64,000 nucleotides of DNA from Phoenix dactylifera (Eukaryota; Streptophyta; Magnoliopsida; Arecales; Arecaceae), in the NCBI RefSeq assembly GCF_009389715.1, contig NC_052396.1, positions 17,452,631 to 17,516,630 of the forward strand, given 5' to 3'. Both the position numbers and the translations under genes were made by a program. The notes below the pieces were generated by a model. It did not search any database. It had not been told where the DNA came from and was given only the letters and a program-made list of their open reading frames with translations. Below, piece by piece: positions 38,701 through 51,156 of the stretch (position 1 is its first letter; every line of letters begins with the position of its first letter).

Positions 38701-41700
38701 CAAAATTAGAGTTGAGTAAGGAGACCATTGAATCACGAAGATTGGCAAAATTAAAACTTATTCCATCTGGATTGGTATGAACCCAAAACCAATTTGTATA
38801 ACAAAAAGTTGAGTATTCATTTGTATTTGTATATACACAAATATGCACACATGTATGACTATATATAGATAAATGTGAATTTGCAATCGACCAACCAAAT
38901 CCACAACAGTGCCAGCTCCACTCCCATAAGAAAAGCAAGGCATCAGCTTAAAGCAAATGCTTGCAGTCCTACAGATTCATGAGAACTAAAGGATAAAAAA
39001 ATATATATATAGTGTTAAGAGTTAAGTGCATTGAAGTTTCTTCAAGATCCTATCCTCACAATAGCATCCTGAAAAGAAGTGCATGACTTTGAATGCTAAT
39101 CTCCATAAAGAATAAAATCAATATCAAGATGATGTCTTAAAAGTCTGTTAACTAGCCAATCACAACTTTGTAGTCATATATATGTCAGTTTCCTACTGTG
39201 ATTATGGCATTTTACATGTTTTTACGAGGTATCATAGATGGGTATTAGCTCATTAAGATACGAATTATGAAGCCTTGTCACTTTATAGAAGAAACATTTA
39301 AAAATAAATGAGCATGCAAACCAGTTCTCACAGATACTCTGTGCCAAACTTGGCTAAAGGGAATAGGACAACACCTACCTCATAGCCTGTGGCAGAACTA
39401 ATTAGTCTAAAAGAGATCTGTAGACATATAATGTTCAGAAGCTAGATAGCTATGCAAAACATCAAGATTATCTAGACAGATTTTTCTAGATTTGGATAGT
39501 ACCTGTATCAAAGCTGATGCTGAACGACCAGCCCCAGCTGCTGCACCAATCAAAACAAAGAATTGAGGAAAAGCAGGAGTCAGAATCTCCATTCCATAGG
39601 CAGCATTTTCCAAAAGATCTGCAAATAGTCTCCATGCCTTAGGGTTAACGTCAAAATGACGACCAAATTTTGACAATAATATTTTGCTGAGATATCCAAT
39701 TCCATCCTTAAGCACCCAATTGACAGCAGCTGCTGTTGGAATTGCACCTTTCCCCAATCCAACTGCATAAAGTAAAGCCTGGCAAAGAACAATGAAAATA
39801 GTATGCAAGGTTAAACGACTTGAATTGAACCAGAAAAATAACATGAAAAGGAACAGCACCATCCAGAATTTTATCGGTCAAACTAAAAGAGTGCAGAACA
39901 GAAAGAAGATGTGCTTATAGCAGAGAGATCTATCAGCACTTATTATTCTCAGGTGCAAATTTGGTTTGGCAAAATGAAAGAGAAAAAGAAACTAGAATTG
40001 CTAAGCATGCAGTTTGTGATGATTCTTAATGGAAGGCAGATTTTTGAAAGAAGACATTCAGGACATCTTGAAATTAGCGAAGATGAGGGAGAAGAGAACT
40101 TGAGAAATACATCTAACATAATAACTGCATTAGGAGTAAGATGGAAGACTAAAGCTAGAAACCAGTCAATAAAGATCCCACAGACAAGTGATTTTTGAAA
40201 AATCACAATTAGGGAGGACAAATGAGAACAACTGCCAAGGCCAGAGAACTATGGTACATGCAACTTTTGAAAAGTATGCAAAAATATAAAATTTCAGGGC
40301 CATAGCATAATACAGTTTGAGAAATGGTTGTGAAATTATTACTGATTTAACAAACTACTTTATCCAATCCGAAATGATTGGAGAAGTATCATGGCATTTA
40401 GAAACTCAATAAGGAAGGCAATTATGTGACCTCGAGACTTATGCTACATGGTTCCATCTTCAGGGTACAAAGTAAGTGTCAATAAAAAGCTGATAGAACC
40501 TTGGGTAGGTATCAGCTTAAAGATTGGAAGGTTTTGACATATATAAAATTCAGTGATATCCTCACAACCTAATGCAGTACTTTTTTTTCCTACTGGACAA
40601 GTAAGAGGTAGAATTTCCATGTTTCTCAAGATCAACAACTTGACGAACATGTTTCTGACTATAGTAAACTGCACATGCACATGATATAAACTCTAATAAC
40701 AAATTTGTTTAAACACTTGAGAAACTTTCAAATTCCCATAATCAAGATGATATTTCTTGATATCTTGGCAATGGGCTTAAATAATATTAGTTACAAGGAT
40801 GCAAGACCTAATAATAGACTTTTGCTATCTTGACAATATGAAAAATACATAGAGCGGCCACACAAATGAAAAGATTTTGCAAAATATGTGTATACCGATT
40901 GTAAGTTCTGTGCATCCAAGTGAAATAACTTATCTGCCTATGATTTTAGATCCAGCAACCTAAATGAGAACTCATTAGCTGAACTTAATAGCATTAGTAA
41001 AGTATGGGAGTGGAAATATAAGGTGGAGAAAGAAGTTATGCTGAAACAAACTTACCAGCATTACTGGTAGGTGTTAATTGAAGGGTGACTACAGGGCATT
41101 TTTTTGCACTACTTACTCTATTTGCTTGACCCTTATGACCAAGGTGTTTGTAGGTCAAAGATCTCTGTTCAACTCTTTTCTTGGAGAAAAATGTCTAACT
41201 CATATAAGCTTTCTTAATACCAAAAATTATGTTGTCATTAATAAATAATCCTAAAATTTAAAATGTAGTCTAGTGAGACATAAGTTTACGTTCAGAAGCC
41301 ATAAGAAGAAATATGAAGAGCGGGCAACATTTTGGATATCTATAACAATGTATCCCCATACATAAAATATGAAGACGATTTTTTTTTTTTTTGAGAATAC
41401 AAAGATGAAAATATCTTAACACACCCTCATACAATAATCCCTCCTTTTGTTGTGTGATTGGAAGTTGACATGGCACATGGATTTGTAAGAAAATAAGCAA
41501 TCCATGCAGTCAATATTTTACATGAAAAAAAAAACAATTTTCAAGTAAAGTTAAATGACCTTAAGACAGTGATGCAAATGTTAACTTGTGCGATGTGGTG
41601 CATGTGAGAGGAACAGCAACATCAAGAGTCTAATGATGGAGCGAATGATGGACAAGGAGCAACATCAAGAGTCTAATGATGGAGCGAATGATGGACAAGG

Positions 41701-44184
41701 AAAAATAAAAGTTGTGACAGTCTTTTAATATTAGGGTGTATTTGAGAACAAAAATGTAAGGGCTGAATTCTGACAGTATTTGATAATGGGATGACAAAAA
41801 TTAAGGATTTGATGCAAAAAAGTCGCAAGAATGATATATGAGACAATTGTTAAGAAGTATCAAAGATTGATAGTTGTTGGTTATATCTAAAATCAAGGCT
41901 TTCTACTAAGATTATCCGAAGAGATGCATTTATAAATTGAAATATAAAAACTTGATTTCTCAAAAGGAATTAGCAAAGAACACAGTGACTACAGGCTGCT
42001 CAGCTTACCAGTAGAAGTCTATGAAATCATGCAGGGTGCACTGGCAGCTGGCGCAAAGGCAACAATGAGTATCCTATATGGATTGGAACTAACTATTATT
42101 AGATCTAGATGGAGATGCCTAATTACCAGCTTGATAGAAAATGGGGAAAACCCATACCCATACCACAATCAACCCATTTGTTTTCCAACGGATTGTAACC
42201 GCCGCAAGCCAATTGGGGCTTTTCACTTGTTAATTGTGTGCTTTATAAAATGAAAATGAGACAGGGCTAGCAAGGAGGGATCTAAGGTTAGGCATCAAAA
42301 TGAATTGCATCATTGTGTGTGTGTGTGAAAGAGAGATAGAGAGAGAGAGAGAGAGAGGAAATGAGAGTAAAGAAGAAAACTTGGCAAATTCTGAACGTCC
42401 ATTCCATTCCTTATTTTAAACATTAATTTGCAGCAGCCTTTCCAATACACCAAATTTAGGACTTACCAGCCCATGTTCCACAATACTATTTGTTTTAAGG
42501 TTTGATCAACTGATGATGATCCATCAAGTCTGGATGCTAAATGCAAACCCACTCCATCTATAATCAGGTTGGTTCTCTAGCAAACCAAACTTGACCCATT
42601 ATAATAAATCCTCACCCACACCTTTTTGTTTCTAGAAATTTCGCAAGTCAAGGTCAGAAATCGTCACCCCTATGTAAAAGCTATTAGTTGGAAAAGGCTA
42701 AGGAAATTGGATCAATTAGGTTAAATTGGCTCTAGATTTGCCATAAGCATAATAACTTGCTTGAATCTACAAAGAGAAGCCAAACTCAAGGACTTCAAGG
42801 ACCACACATGTCCTCAAAAAGTATAACACAATGAATCTACATACGCTGGCAAACTATTCAGCCATTTAGTCATTGAGTCTTCATGGTGAGTAGGACATAG
42901 GAATGAGCCAGGTCCAGACTCTCAAAATAAACTTGCATGGGTTAAGCAAAAGGAGATGGAAAGTGGATGGGCTCGACAAAGATGATGATAATCTAAAGGT
43001 TGTCTGTAATGGCAACCTGAGAGGGAACCATAATCTTCTGCAATTTAAGAGCTTTAGGAGGTTCCCCCCTTTCCCCTTGTTAGACAAGAAAGTTAATCTT
43101 GCCACTGTCGCATGCCAAATTGCACACCAGATTATGGTTTGAAAAGTTAAGTCACTTCAAAAATGCATACGTGCTTTTACCTATCATGCAAATTGCAGGA
43201 AGGATAAACATTTCAGTGCGGTATTTCATTGCGTGTTTAGATTAAATTTTTCGTCTGCTATCATGAAACAAACCAAAAACGAGGGCTCCTCGTTTCTCTT
43301 TTGTTTTGGGAGGGGATCGGAAGGATGAGTACCTGAGTCGAGAGTACGCCGCTGATTTGACTGGCGATGCCCTGGACCCCTCTCCAGAGGGAATACTCGA
43401 GGTAATCGCTGCTGACGCTGTCAGGGTATCCCTCCGGGAGCATCAACCTCAGGACGAGATCCCTAAAGTGCCGCCAGCAAGATTCCAGTCCAGGATGGAG
43501 GAAGTGGGAGCGGCCATTGCCATCGTCACTGCCTTTGCAATATCTGCTGCTGCCCTTGTCGACCATGAAGGTGTCCCCAGAAGGATCGGGCACGAGCCGC
43601 CTCCTCATGCCCCCCCTCACCTCCCAGATGGAGGCACCGATACCATCGCTTCTGGCCAGGGCAGGATAAGGGAGAAGGGAAAGGAGGAAGAGGAGCACCG
43701 CAGTAGCAGCCGCCACCCCGTCCCTCTCCTGGTCCCCAAGGAAGAGGAGCGGGGAAGGAGGAGGAGGAGGAGGAGGAGGGGAGCTCCACGAGCCATCGGG
43801 GTCAAAGGGGTTCCACCGCCACCACCAACCCCACCCATTTTTGTCGTTGTTGTTGGTGTTCTTGTTATTACTCCCGTCGCCGCTGCTGCCACCGCCATCT
43901 TCTTGGAGCGGCGGGGCGGGAGGAGGTGCGAGTGGGCCTGGGGGGAGGACGGAGCATCGGGACACTGGCGACGATGGAGGCAGGGGGAGGCTGCTCGGAT
44001 TGGGAGGAGGGAGGGAAGGGTGTCGATGGCGAGGGCTAGGAGGAGGAAGTCGGAGGAGGCGGAGATAGGAGAAATCGTTAGCTCGGGAAGGAGGAGGAAG
44101 GCGGAGGGGATTGTGAGAGGAAGAGTAGGAGGAGGACGGCAGCAGAAGCGGCCTCTGCCCCCACATGCACACGCAGGAGGACAT
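29735..44184 (-). CDS. RUS1: Protein root UVB sensitive 1, plastid (RUS/DUF647 family)
   Basis: Seven exons on the minus strand close in phase: 44184-43333, 39778-39503, 38388-38332, 35198-35000, 34085-33973, 30283-30107, 30010-29735 (1950 bp, 649 residues). Residues 1 to about 240 are a plastid-type leader plus low-complexity Pro/Ser/Gly text, then [16 protein letters not shown]. The RUS core starts at LPEGYPDSV (249) and runs through [67 protein letters not shown] and [13 protein letters not shown] to [11 protein letters not shown] and [13 protein letters not shown], the conserved C-terminal end. RUS1 in Arabidopsis acts with RUS2 in early seedling responses to low UV-B and in vitamin B6-linked root growth; that is family knowledge. 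The length is slightly above Arabidopsis (about 608) because of the long N-terminus. The start is the first ATG of the open frame. The stop lies in text that could also serve as a donor. Confidence 0.93.
30284..33972 (-). other. RUS1 intron 5 (3.7 kb) with LTR-like repeat text
   Basis: Bounded by AGT|GTAAGT and TGCAG|GAACAG on the minus strand. Between about 31030 and 31290 the plus strand repeats a motif like GCCACCTCATGCTT many times at irregular spacing. From 31335 the text looks like an LTR promoter (CTATATATAGATGG near 31360, then AGTGTAATGTGAGGC). No paired LTR, target duplication or reverse-transcriptase text was found, so it may be a solo LTR or LTR piece. Confidence 0.45.
35199..38331 (-). 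other. RUS1 intron 3 (3.1 kb)
   Basis: Bounded by GCAGAG|GTACTC and TGTGTAG|GTCATT on the minus strand. It holds a 77-bp tandem duplication (about 35206-35360, each unit carrying ATCAAACTAGATTACTAATC and a GA run) immediately beside exon 4, TA/ATAC microsatellite-like text near 37130-37220 and a C18 run. No other gene was seen. Confidence 0.6.
38144..38161. repeat. C18 homopolymer followed by CA-rich DNA
   Basis: Eighteen consecutive C on plus, then ACACCACCACCACAC. The run length is a likely sequencing-error or polymorphic site. It lies in RUS1 intron 3. Confidence 0.9.
39779..43332 (-). other. RUS1 intron 1 (3.6 kb)
   Basis: Bounded by CTCAG|GTACTC and TGCCAG|GCTTTA on the minus strand. 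It contains the 43-bp exact duplication at 41615-41700 and a GT/GA microsatellite at 42316-42357. No nested gene is supported. Confidence 0.65.
41615..41700. repeat. Exact 43-bp tandem duplication
   Basis: AGCAACATCAAGAGTCTAAT and the rest of the unit are repeated without any difference at 41615-41657 and 41658-41700, so the duplication is young. It is in RUS1 intron 1. Confidence 0.95.
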
Positions 44185-45235
44185 CGCAACCGCACCACTG
44201 CCGCCGCCGCCACAACCGCGCTTCCTCTCTCTCTCTCTCTCTCCTTCCCTCTTCTTATGTAGGTCGTGTTTTTTAGGTTTTTTTTTTTTTTATCAGTCTC
44301 GGGACAGGATTGATCCGGTTGTTTGTCTCATTCGCGCGAGGGTGGCATCTATGTGCATCCGCGTGGTTACCACCAGAGTGCGTTTTCGGCTCCAAGGAGG
44401 AGAGCAATGGACTGGAGCCAGAGAGAGTCTTCCACATGGTGTTGCTCCCTGATGCGCACCTTGCTTTTCCAATCCACCCAACACTAGTCTGTCAATGAAG
44501 TTTAAGACGCGAAGAGAACCATACAACTTCAACAAGAAGATAACACCACTTAATTAGGTTCACTGAGTTTGGTGAGTGTGGTGAACTCACACAGGTAAAC
44601 CATGAAACAAATCCCAATCAAACAGAGCGGGTTGGACCCATAGCACCCCGGTAATGCACAGGACAGATCAGCTGAAGGGCAAAATGCGGCCAATTTAGCA
44701 TGGCATCAGCAAAGCCAATGCGAATAGGTCTGGGAACTTGTGAAGAAATTTAGCACTGCTAAAGCCTTTAGCAACATCTGATCCAGCCATCTTTACAGAT
44801 TAAATGGTTCTTCCAAGTTTCATTAATCATCTGACGGCCATGATGCCAAATTCATGTATGATACAACTTTTGGCAATGGAGCATCCATCGATGACCAGTA
44901 GGCTGGTTGGTAAGGCAGATTGCCAAATCAAGCCCTCCGAGACCACCCTGGAGAAGAGAGGGTCCAGATCGATGGAGGTCCGGTAGCTAAATAATGAACC
45001 ACAAGGGCACAAATAAACGATTCATGGATTGAAGACAATATGTTAATGCTTGAGAAAACAAAGGGACAGCTTGTGATGATCAAGAATGCCACTGTACCAG
45101 TTCTTCTAACATCCACACCAAGTCAGTGATGTGCCGCAATAAGGAATATGCAGCACGCACACATACAGTTAATAAGCTACAACGGCATCTGCAAAGCTGA
45201 AAGGAAGTATGAAAAAACTAGAACTGTTCAGACAA
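44185..45235. other. Region between the RUS1 start and the SirB1-like gene's stop
   Basis: Both neighbours are on minus, so this holds the RUS1 promoter/5' UTR and the 3' UTR of the next gene. A CT run (44228-44243) lies about 45 bp upstream of the RUS1 ATG, as is common in plant 5' leaders. Nothing else is supported. Confidence 0.6.
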
Positions 45236-48200
45236 CTAAGGAATTGCTACTGATCCAGCCTGCTCCCAAGATTCCCAGGATGATAAAAGACGGAGAAGAT
45301 GCAGCTTCTCAACAAATGGTTCCAGGACCTCTGCCTCCTCCACCGGTGCAAAGGCCATGCAAATGCTAAGTTCTTGAACTGCTTCTCCATACCTCCTGTA
45401 GTTAGGACATTCTCAGCATTAAGTCTTAATTATTCCACCAATAAAGAGCACAAGATTCGAAAAGGCTAATTTAAGTACCTGTTAAAGTATAAAAGCATGC
45501 CATGGTCTCTCCTTAATCTCCAGTTGTGAGGCTGAAGAATCAACAATCTTTCCGAAGCCATAATTGCCAATCTTGAGACAGCAAATCACAGGAAGATCAG
45601 TTGCAGGGCTTTTCCTCTTTATCTTTTATCATAATCAAGTTCCAGCAGTTTAAATTGTTTAGAAGTATTTGTCAATTCTAAGCTAAATTAAACACAATAG
45701 CAAAGCATGCACAGCATGGTTAAGAGGATACATTCAAGGTAAAAGTATTTAGATACTAGATCCTCCCACATTTCCATATTACATCAATTCTAATTAGACT
45801 ATGGAACTTCAGCATGATAGTGATAAAAGTTACAAGTTGTTCGCCCACTGCCACCCATATAGGTGGGTCCCACAAACCAACAGTGACTGATTGAACTGGG
45901 ATGAACATGTCCCACAGAACTATCACATCATCCCATCAACAGTTCTGTCACCCACTGTTGATTAGAAAGCCCCTACTATATGCACGAGTTGGTGATGAAC
46001 TTGCCATTTATTCAAGAACTGGAGAGGATCTGAAAATCATCCACTGTAAGTGGATCGATGATTTTTTTTATCACTTTTCCCAAGGAACATGAGGCGTGGC
46101 TTTCAACAGCTTCCTAAAAATACCCAATTAAAGCCTGAGAAGCCCATTAGTTGATAACTTAAGTAGTAGTTGCTAGTTATTGTTATTAATATTGCCATTA
46201 TCCATTCAAAATATATCGCATAGCATTATTCTTGTTATTATTATATTTAATATCTTATATTTATTTTTAAAGTTTAAAATAATATGTGGTTGGCATATTG
46301 CATATACACTATGCGGTCCTTTTGACTGCCCGCATATCTCAGCAGCCTTTAGAAACTGGTTGAACTCGATAGGGATGAAATGCAGTAGGTAAAAGTATAT
46401 TGCTAGTGAACATGTCAAATTATGCAACACCAGTATCTTCCCATAATAACACGTCCACCTAAAGAGAAAATTTTAATAGAACCTTCATAAAAAAAATTGA
46501 GCAAATAAGTATAACCACTTGTTACCCCAATGTCAAACACACAAGAAGGCAACATTTCCTGGACATACTCTAAAATTATTTGTGCCAAGGACTTGGACCG
46601 TCATGAAACTTCTCGACACTTGATGGCATCATGATTATTACATGTCAACTTTTGGTGGTGCTGCAATTTATATGAAGCTACCAAGTTATTATAACATCTA
46701 AGAAAGGTTTATCAGTCGCATAAAGCAGTTCCTACAACAGATCATTCATTACATGCTCTGCATGCACAATTATAGTTACATGGTGTTGCATTTCTTGAAG
46801 GTTCCCCTTCAAATTCTTTTGGATTCCTGGACACTTGACATTTGTGTCATGCATCCAACCAACACTCTATGAAAGAAGTGGAAAGTGGAAAAAATCAGGG
46901 CAAATCACATGAAGGCACACGCTAACCTGCCTTGTAAGGTGTTTATCCTACTCTTATGCACCACTCATACTGCATCTCTTAGTACCTTTTTTTAACTTAA
47001 CCATTGTGTTGTTTATGTATATTACTCTATGCAATGGATGATATGTATTCTAGATCAACCTTGACTGCTACACTCCTAGTATCGTTTCATCACTCCACAA
47101 GATTTTCCCAGCAGAACATCTGCATTACATTAAACCCCAGTACTTGAATTCTAGTACAATAATATCATTTCTATCAAAGGTTAAAGTGCTCTTTAGAGGA
47201 AGGATATTGCTTCCCATTGATAAGTTTTGATTGGTGAGGATTCTCTATCTCTCTAGAGTCTAAAGAGTTCAAGGAAGGATCAGGCCAGGCTGCCATCCCC
47301 TAACTCCTAATTTTCCTGAAAAGGAAACCCATTTTCAACATGATTTCTTTTTTTCCAAAAAAAAAAAAGAACATAGTTGCAGGTTTGCTGGCAGGCCCAA
47401 TCATGTCCCTCCCTTTTGCCTCTCTAGAGGAAAACTTCCAATAGTCACAAGTTGTCTGCAGAAAGTGCCTTCTACCAACCAAACAGGGCCTGAGTCTATT
47501 GTTAAAGAAAACCTCTTCAAATCTTCCAACACTTCAGAAGTAGGATTATACAGAATTTAAGATGTCAATATGCTCTAAGATAATTTTGATTTTAGAAATG
47601 TTTAGGATGACAAGAAAAAGAAGATCGTTTTAACAATATATAAGGTAAACATGCTATATTTTCAAAACTTGCACCTCAGAGGAACAACACAGAGGCATTT
47701 CATCATAAATGGCTCCATTTAGCAGTTGCTTTGAAAACAAAGAGTCGTGATAGGAAGCAAACATACCTTAGCTCTTGAGGCCGGAATAGTGGATTCCTCG
47801 TGCTCTCTGCCATGTTAGTCTTGTCATTCCCAGGATGAACTGGTCTAAGTGGAGAAGTTAACATCAACCCCCAGTTCGCCCTTGGTGCACGTTTCCAATG
47901 AAGTCTCTGTGAATAATGGAAATAAGGAGGAGGTTGAGACAGATAGAAGGGTAATAGAGTATTTGAGCATGAAAGATGTTTTGAAGTCAGTAGCATAGGT
48001 GGAGGGTGTCATATCTCTTATAACTTACGATCAGATTAGCCAGCGCAATCCCAATGATATCTCTGTTAGTTGCAATATCAAGTTCTAAAAGTGATTTACT
48101 GTTCAAGTCAGAAGCCTTTGATCTAGGATCCTGAACACAATTGCCATTAATCATGGCAAACAAGCTACATCCTGAAGAAGCCCTGAACAGTTCCTTTAGA

Positions 48201-51156
48201 AAAATTAAAAACACAAATTAGTGCATGAGGGTTGACATCATTTCAATTTGGAAATTGGACAATGCAGTGGCATCAAATTTACTCTCCATGACTCTGCACT
48301 ATCATAGAAAGATACGACATATCTAGAAATGGGTAATGTTTATAAACACTAGAAAAGACCCATTATAGTAATCAGACAAAAATTGATCCAAAAAAAGGGA
48401 TTTTCAACCCAGTAAATAAGGATAAAAATGGGGTTCAGAGAGCTAAAAACAGAATGGAAGCAGATATAATGGGTATAAGAGATCCAATGATGAAAAAAAT
48501 TGTTATCTAAAGATTCTAAACTATAGTTATCGATTTGACTTCTAAACTATAAGAGGAAACGAAGTGGTAGCACGATGACAATGTTAATCATGTTCGCAAG
48601 AGTGCAAATCTAAAAAATCAGCTATAATCAGTAAATAAGATACCTCTGGATTCCCTGTCTGGGGCCAAATCAAAAAATCTTCCCCAACACAAGAACCAAC
48701 AATGGTAATACCAAGTCTTCGACAGATTTCAATATAAATGATGCTAAGCACGATAGCTGCCAGCAAAACAGAAATTCAATATAAATGTATCAGTTGAAAA
48801 CCGTATACATAAGTACGACCAAACAAGGAAATACATCTGATAGTGAACCATAAACAGCCAGAAAGAATCAAGCTTTACCACTGCCACATCCACAGCTAAG
48901 TACTATATGGAAGTACGAAAACTTTGAATCTAGAAACACAGGCAGTCTTTTGAAGCCTCTTGATTCAAAAAGAACAGCATTAACAGCCTCCAACACTTCC
49001 TCCAAATGGCACCCTATGTCTCTTGAGACCAACTCTGTTTCCACTTCCTTTGCTATCGTATCTAATTCATTTAACCACCCAGACACGCTCTTGCCAGCTA
49101 AAGAAATATCTTCTACATTACTAACTTCCGGTTCAGCCTTGAAAGGAACTGCAGCATCCTTTCTTTCATTTACAAATGAGCACATATCCATATCTCGATG
49201 AAAAGCCATAAAAGCTTCATCTTCAGCAGCAATATACAGCAAGGCCTACAATTTTTTTGCAAGATTAGTTTCAGCAACCATCATATCAACACACTCCGAA
49301 TTCAGCATGTAATATAACAGAAAGGTAGTAAACCACTGAAATTTGTTTTGTTTATGTTTTTCAGGAAGAAAAACATTGTTAGTAGCCAACATCACATGTT
49401 ATGCCATTTACTGACTCCATGCATGAACGTTCAGAATTTATGATAATGGGGATGGGATGGATTACCACTATGAAACAACAGTTAAAAAATAAAAACTCTA
49501 TTCGTGAGTTTGGCAGGAAGCTGAGTCCCATTACAAAGAAAACTACTGATCTACAAATGCACGGCTATCAAATAAGCAATGGATAACCTCTGCAAGGTCC
49601 AATTCAACCACAAAATGCTAGCAGCATACTATAGTAGTTGATAACAGAGAATGCGGATAGCCATGGACGACACATGAATGCAGAAAAAATGCACAACCAG
49701 ATAAAAAGTAATAAAGTGCACAGATGAAGCATGGGATTTCCTACTACTCTCATGCTCAGTTATCTCTTAATCTCCTCCATAGTTTGTCACCTACGTCATG
49801 CTGCAGAGAAGGAATCAAAATTCATGAGTTCACCAGTCAAACTTATGAAACAAAAATGAAGGGTTATCTGTAGTTGCCCATCATGATGGGAATTCATTTA
49901 TTTTAGAGTTTCCTTCCACCTTAAATTTTAGCAAATGCCAGTGTGATCAAGTTTCACAGCTTTACATATGAAGCGAAACTAATGGCAATAGGACCAAAGC
50001 AAACTGAAAAGGCAGCTAGTTGTGGCTATTGATGCTTCTAAAGAACACGACAGCGCTAAAGATGACGCATCTTACTCGCCTAAATTTTTTCTCAAGAGCA
50101 AAATGAGCACAAGTCAAATAACGACAACCATCACAACAAAATTGCCAACGAATTCCACAGATCGGTGATTAAAGATACAAGATATGCCTACAAACAGATG
50201 CGAGCATAGAAGATACCCTGGCAAGCGAAACATCTTTATCCTCGGACTTGAAGGAGATCTCCTGGGTGAATTTTTCCCTGGCAATCTTGAGAATCTGCAT
50301 CCATTGTTTTACATCCATGCCCAAAAAAAAAGGAGAAAAAAAAGAGAGAGAGAACGTGTTGATCAATAAAGACGAAGGCGCGAGTATCGAAGAGAAAAGA
50401 AAGAAAAAGAGGAGAGAAGAAACGAGATAACGGAAACGGTGGGATCCAAGATCCATCTCGTCGAGGGCAACGATCGATCCGCGAACGGCTCGGGTGCGTA
50501 CAATCGTAGAGGCGGAGATGGAGAAGTGGAGGAACGGACCTTGAGATCGGAACCGGAGCGTGGATCGCTCGCTTGACTGCAGAGCGTGGGGGAAACAACG
50601 GCCGGGGGGAGGGGGCTCCCCACGCGCCTCGTCTTCTTCCCGTTCCAGTCCCATCCACGACGATGACGATCATACCTGATCGTAACAAGAAACGGTGTGG
50701 TAGCAGCACAGCCCTCTCACTAAGCCCTCTCTGACTCTCTCACCCTCTTTTTCTTCCCCCTCTCCCTCTCCCCATCTCTTCCTATCTCATCTATCTATCT
50801 ATCCATCTCGGTATCTGACTTCTCTACCTAGCTCTCTTTCGAACCAAGAACCACATCAACCCCCCAGCAAGAACCCTCCCATCCCGGATGCAACAATAGG
50901 GCTAAATCACAGGGTAAGAGGGGAAGAGAGCAAGGGTATCTACCTGAGAGACCGACTCCAGCCGCCGCTCCACGTCGAGGACAGGATCGACGCCATGGTG
51001 GCCGAAAGCATCGGACCCGGGCCCCCAATTCTTCAAGGGCCAACAAGAGAAGGAGGAGGAGGAGCAGCAGGCGGAGGAGGAGGGCGATGAAGAGGGGACG
51101 GCAGGGCGGAGATCATGCGTCGACGTCTCCACCGGAGAGAGAAGACCGACGGGCAC
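45236..51156 (-). CDS. SirB1/transglutaminase-like protein with TPR-like C-terminus
   Basis: Exons on minus: about 51156-50944, 50294-50217, 49245-48879, 48756-48644, 48193-48029, 47906-47767, 45571-45479, 45395-45236 (1329 bp, about 442 codons as drawn). Exons 2-8 join in phase. They read KSEDKDVSLAR, ALLYIAAEDEAFMAF, IIYIEICRRLGITIVG, EDFLIWPQTGNPE, SKASDLNSKSLLELDIATNR, RLHWKRAPRANWGLMLTSPL, LAIMASERLLILQPHNWRLR and YGEAVQELSICMAFAP. This is the plant protein with the transglutaminase-like core 2 (SirB1/YchA) domain followed by a TPR-like tail. Bacterial SirB1 proteins are poorly characterised; I assign no reaction. The invariant Cys-His-Asp set of true transglutaminases is not evident. 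The start is unresolved: the frame of exon 1 is open back to 51156 (a GTG right after a stop) without an ATG. The nearest ATG (51117-51115) is in another frame. An upstream exon, an indel or a non-AUG start would solve this. Confidence 0.8.
45572..47766 (-). other. Intron 6 of the SirB1-like gene (2.2 kb)
   Basis: Bounded by CTAAG|GTATGT and CTCAAG|ATTGGC on minus. The plus-strand text CCAACCAAACAGGGCCTGAG at 47477-47496 resembles the terminus of a short DNA transposon whose partner end near 47280 is weak. No gene was seen. Confidence 0.5.

Noticed and set aside
43306..44262. A 318-residue open frame on plus
   Set aside because: It is the antisense of RUS1 exon 1. It is rich in Arg/Gly/Ala as expected of GC-rich antisense DNA and shows no domain.
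50169..50709. Longer in-frame extension of SirB1 exon 2 (…FFLGMDVKQWMQ before ILKIAREK) as a possible start
   Set aside because: The upstream part is a CT-rich intron end with CAG at the junction, and the extension reads low-complexity Phe/Leu/Ser. The ATG at about 50324 remains a fallback start, but the splice to 50944 reads better.
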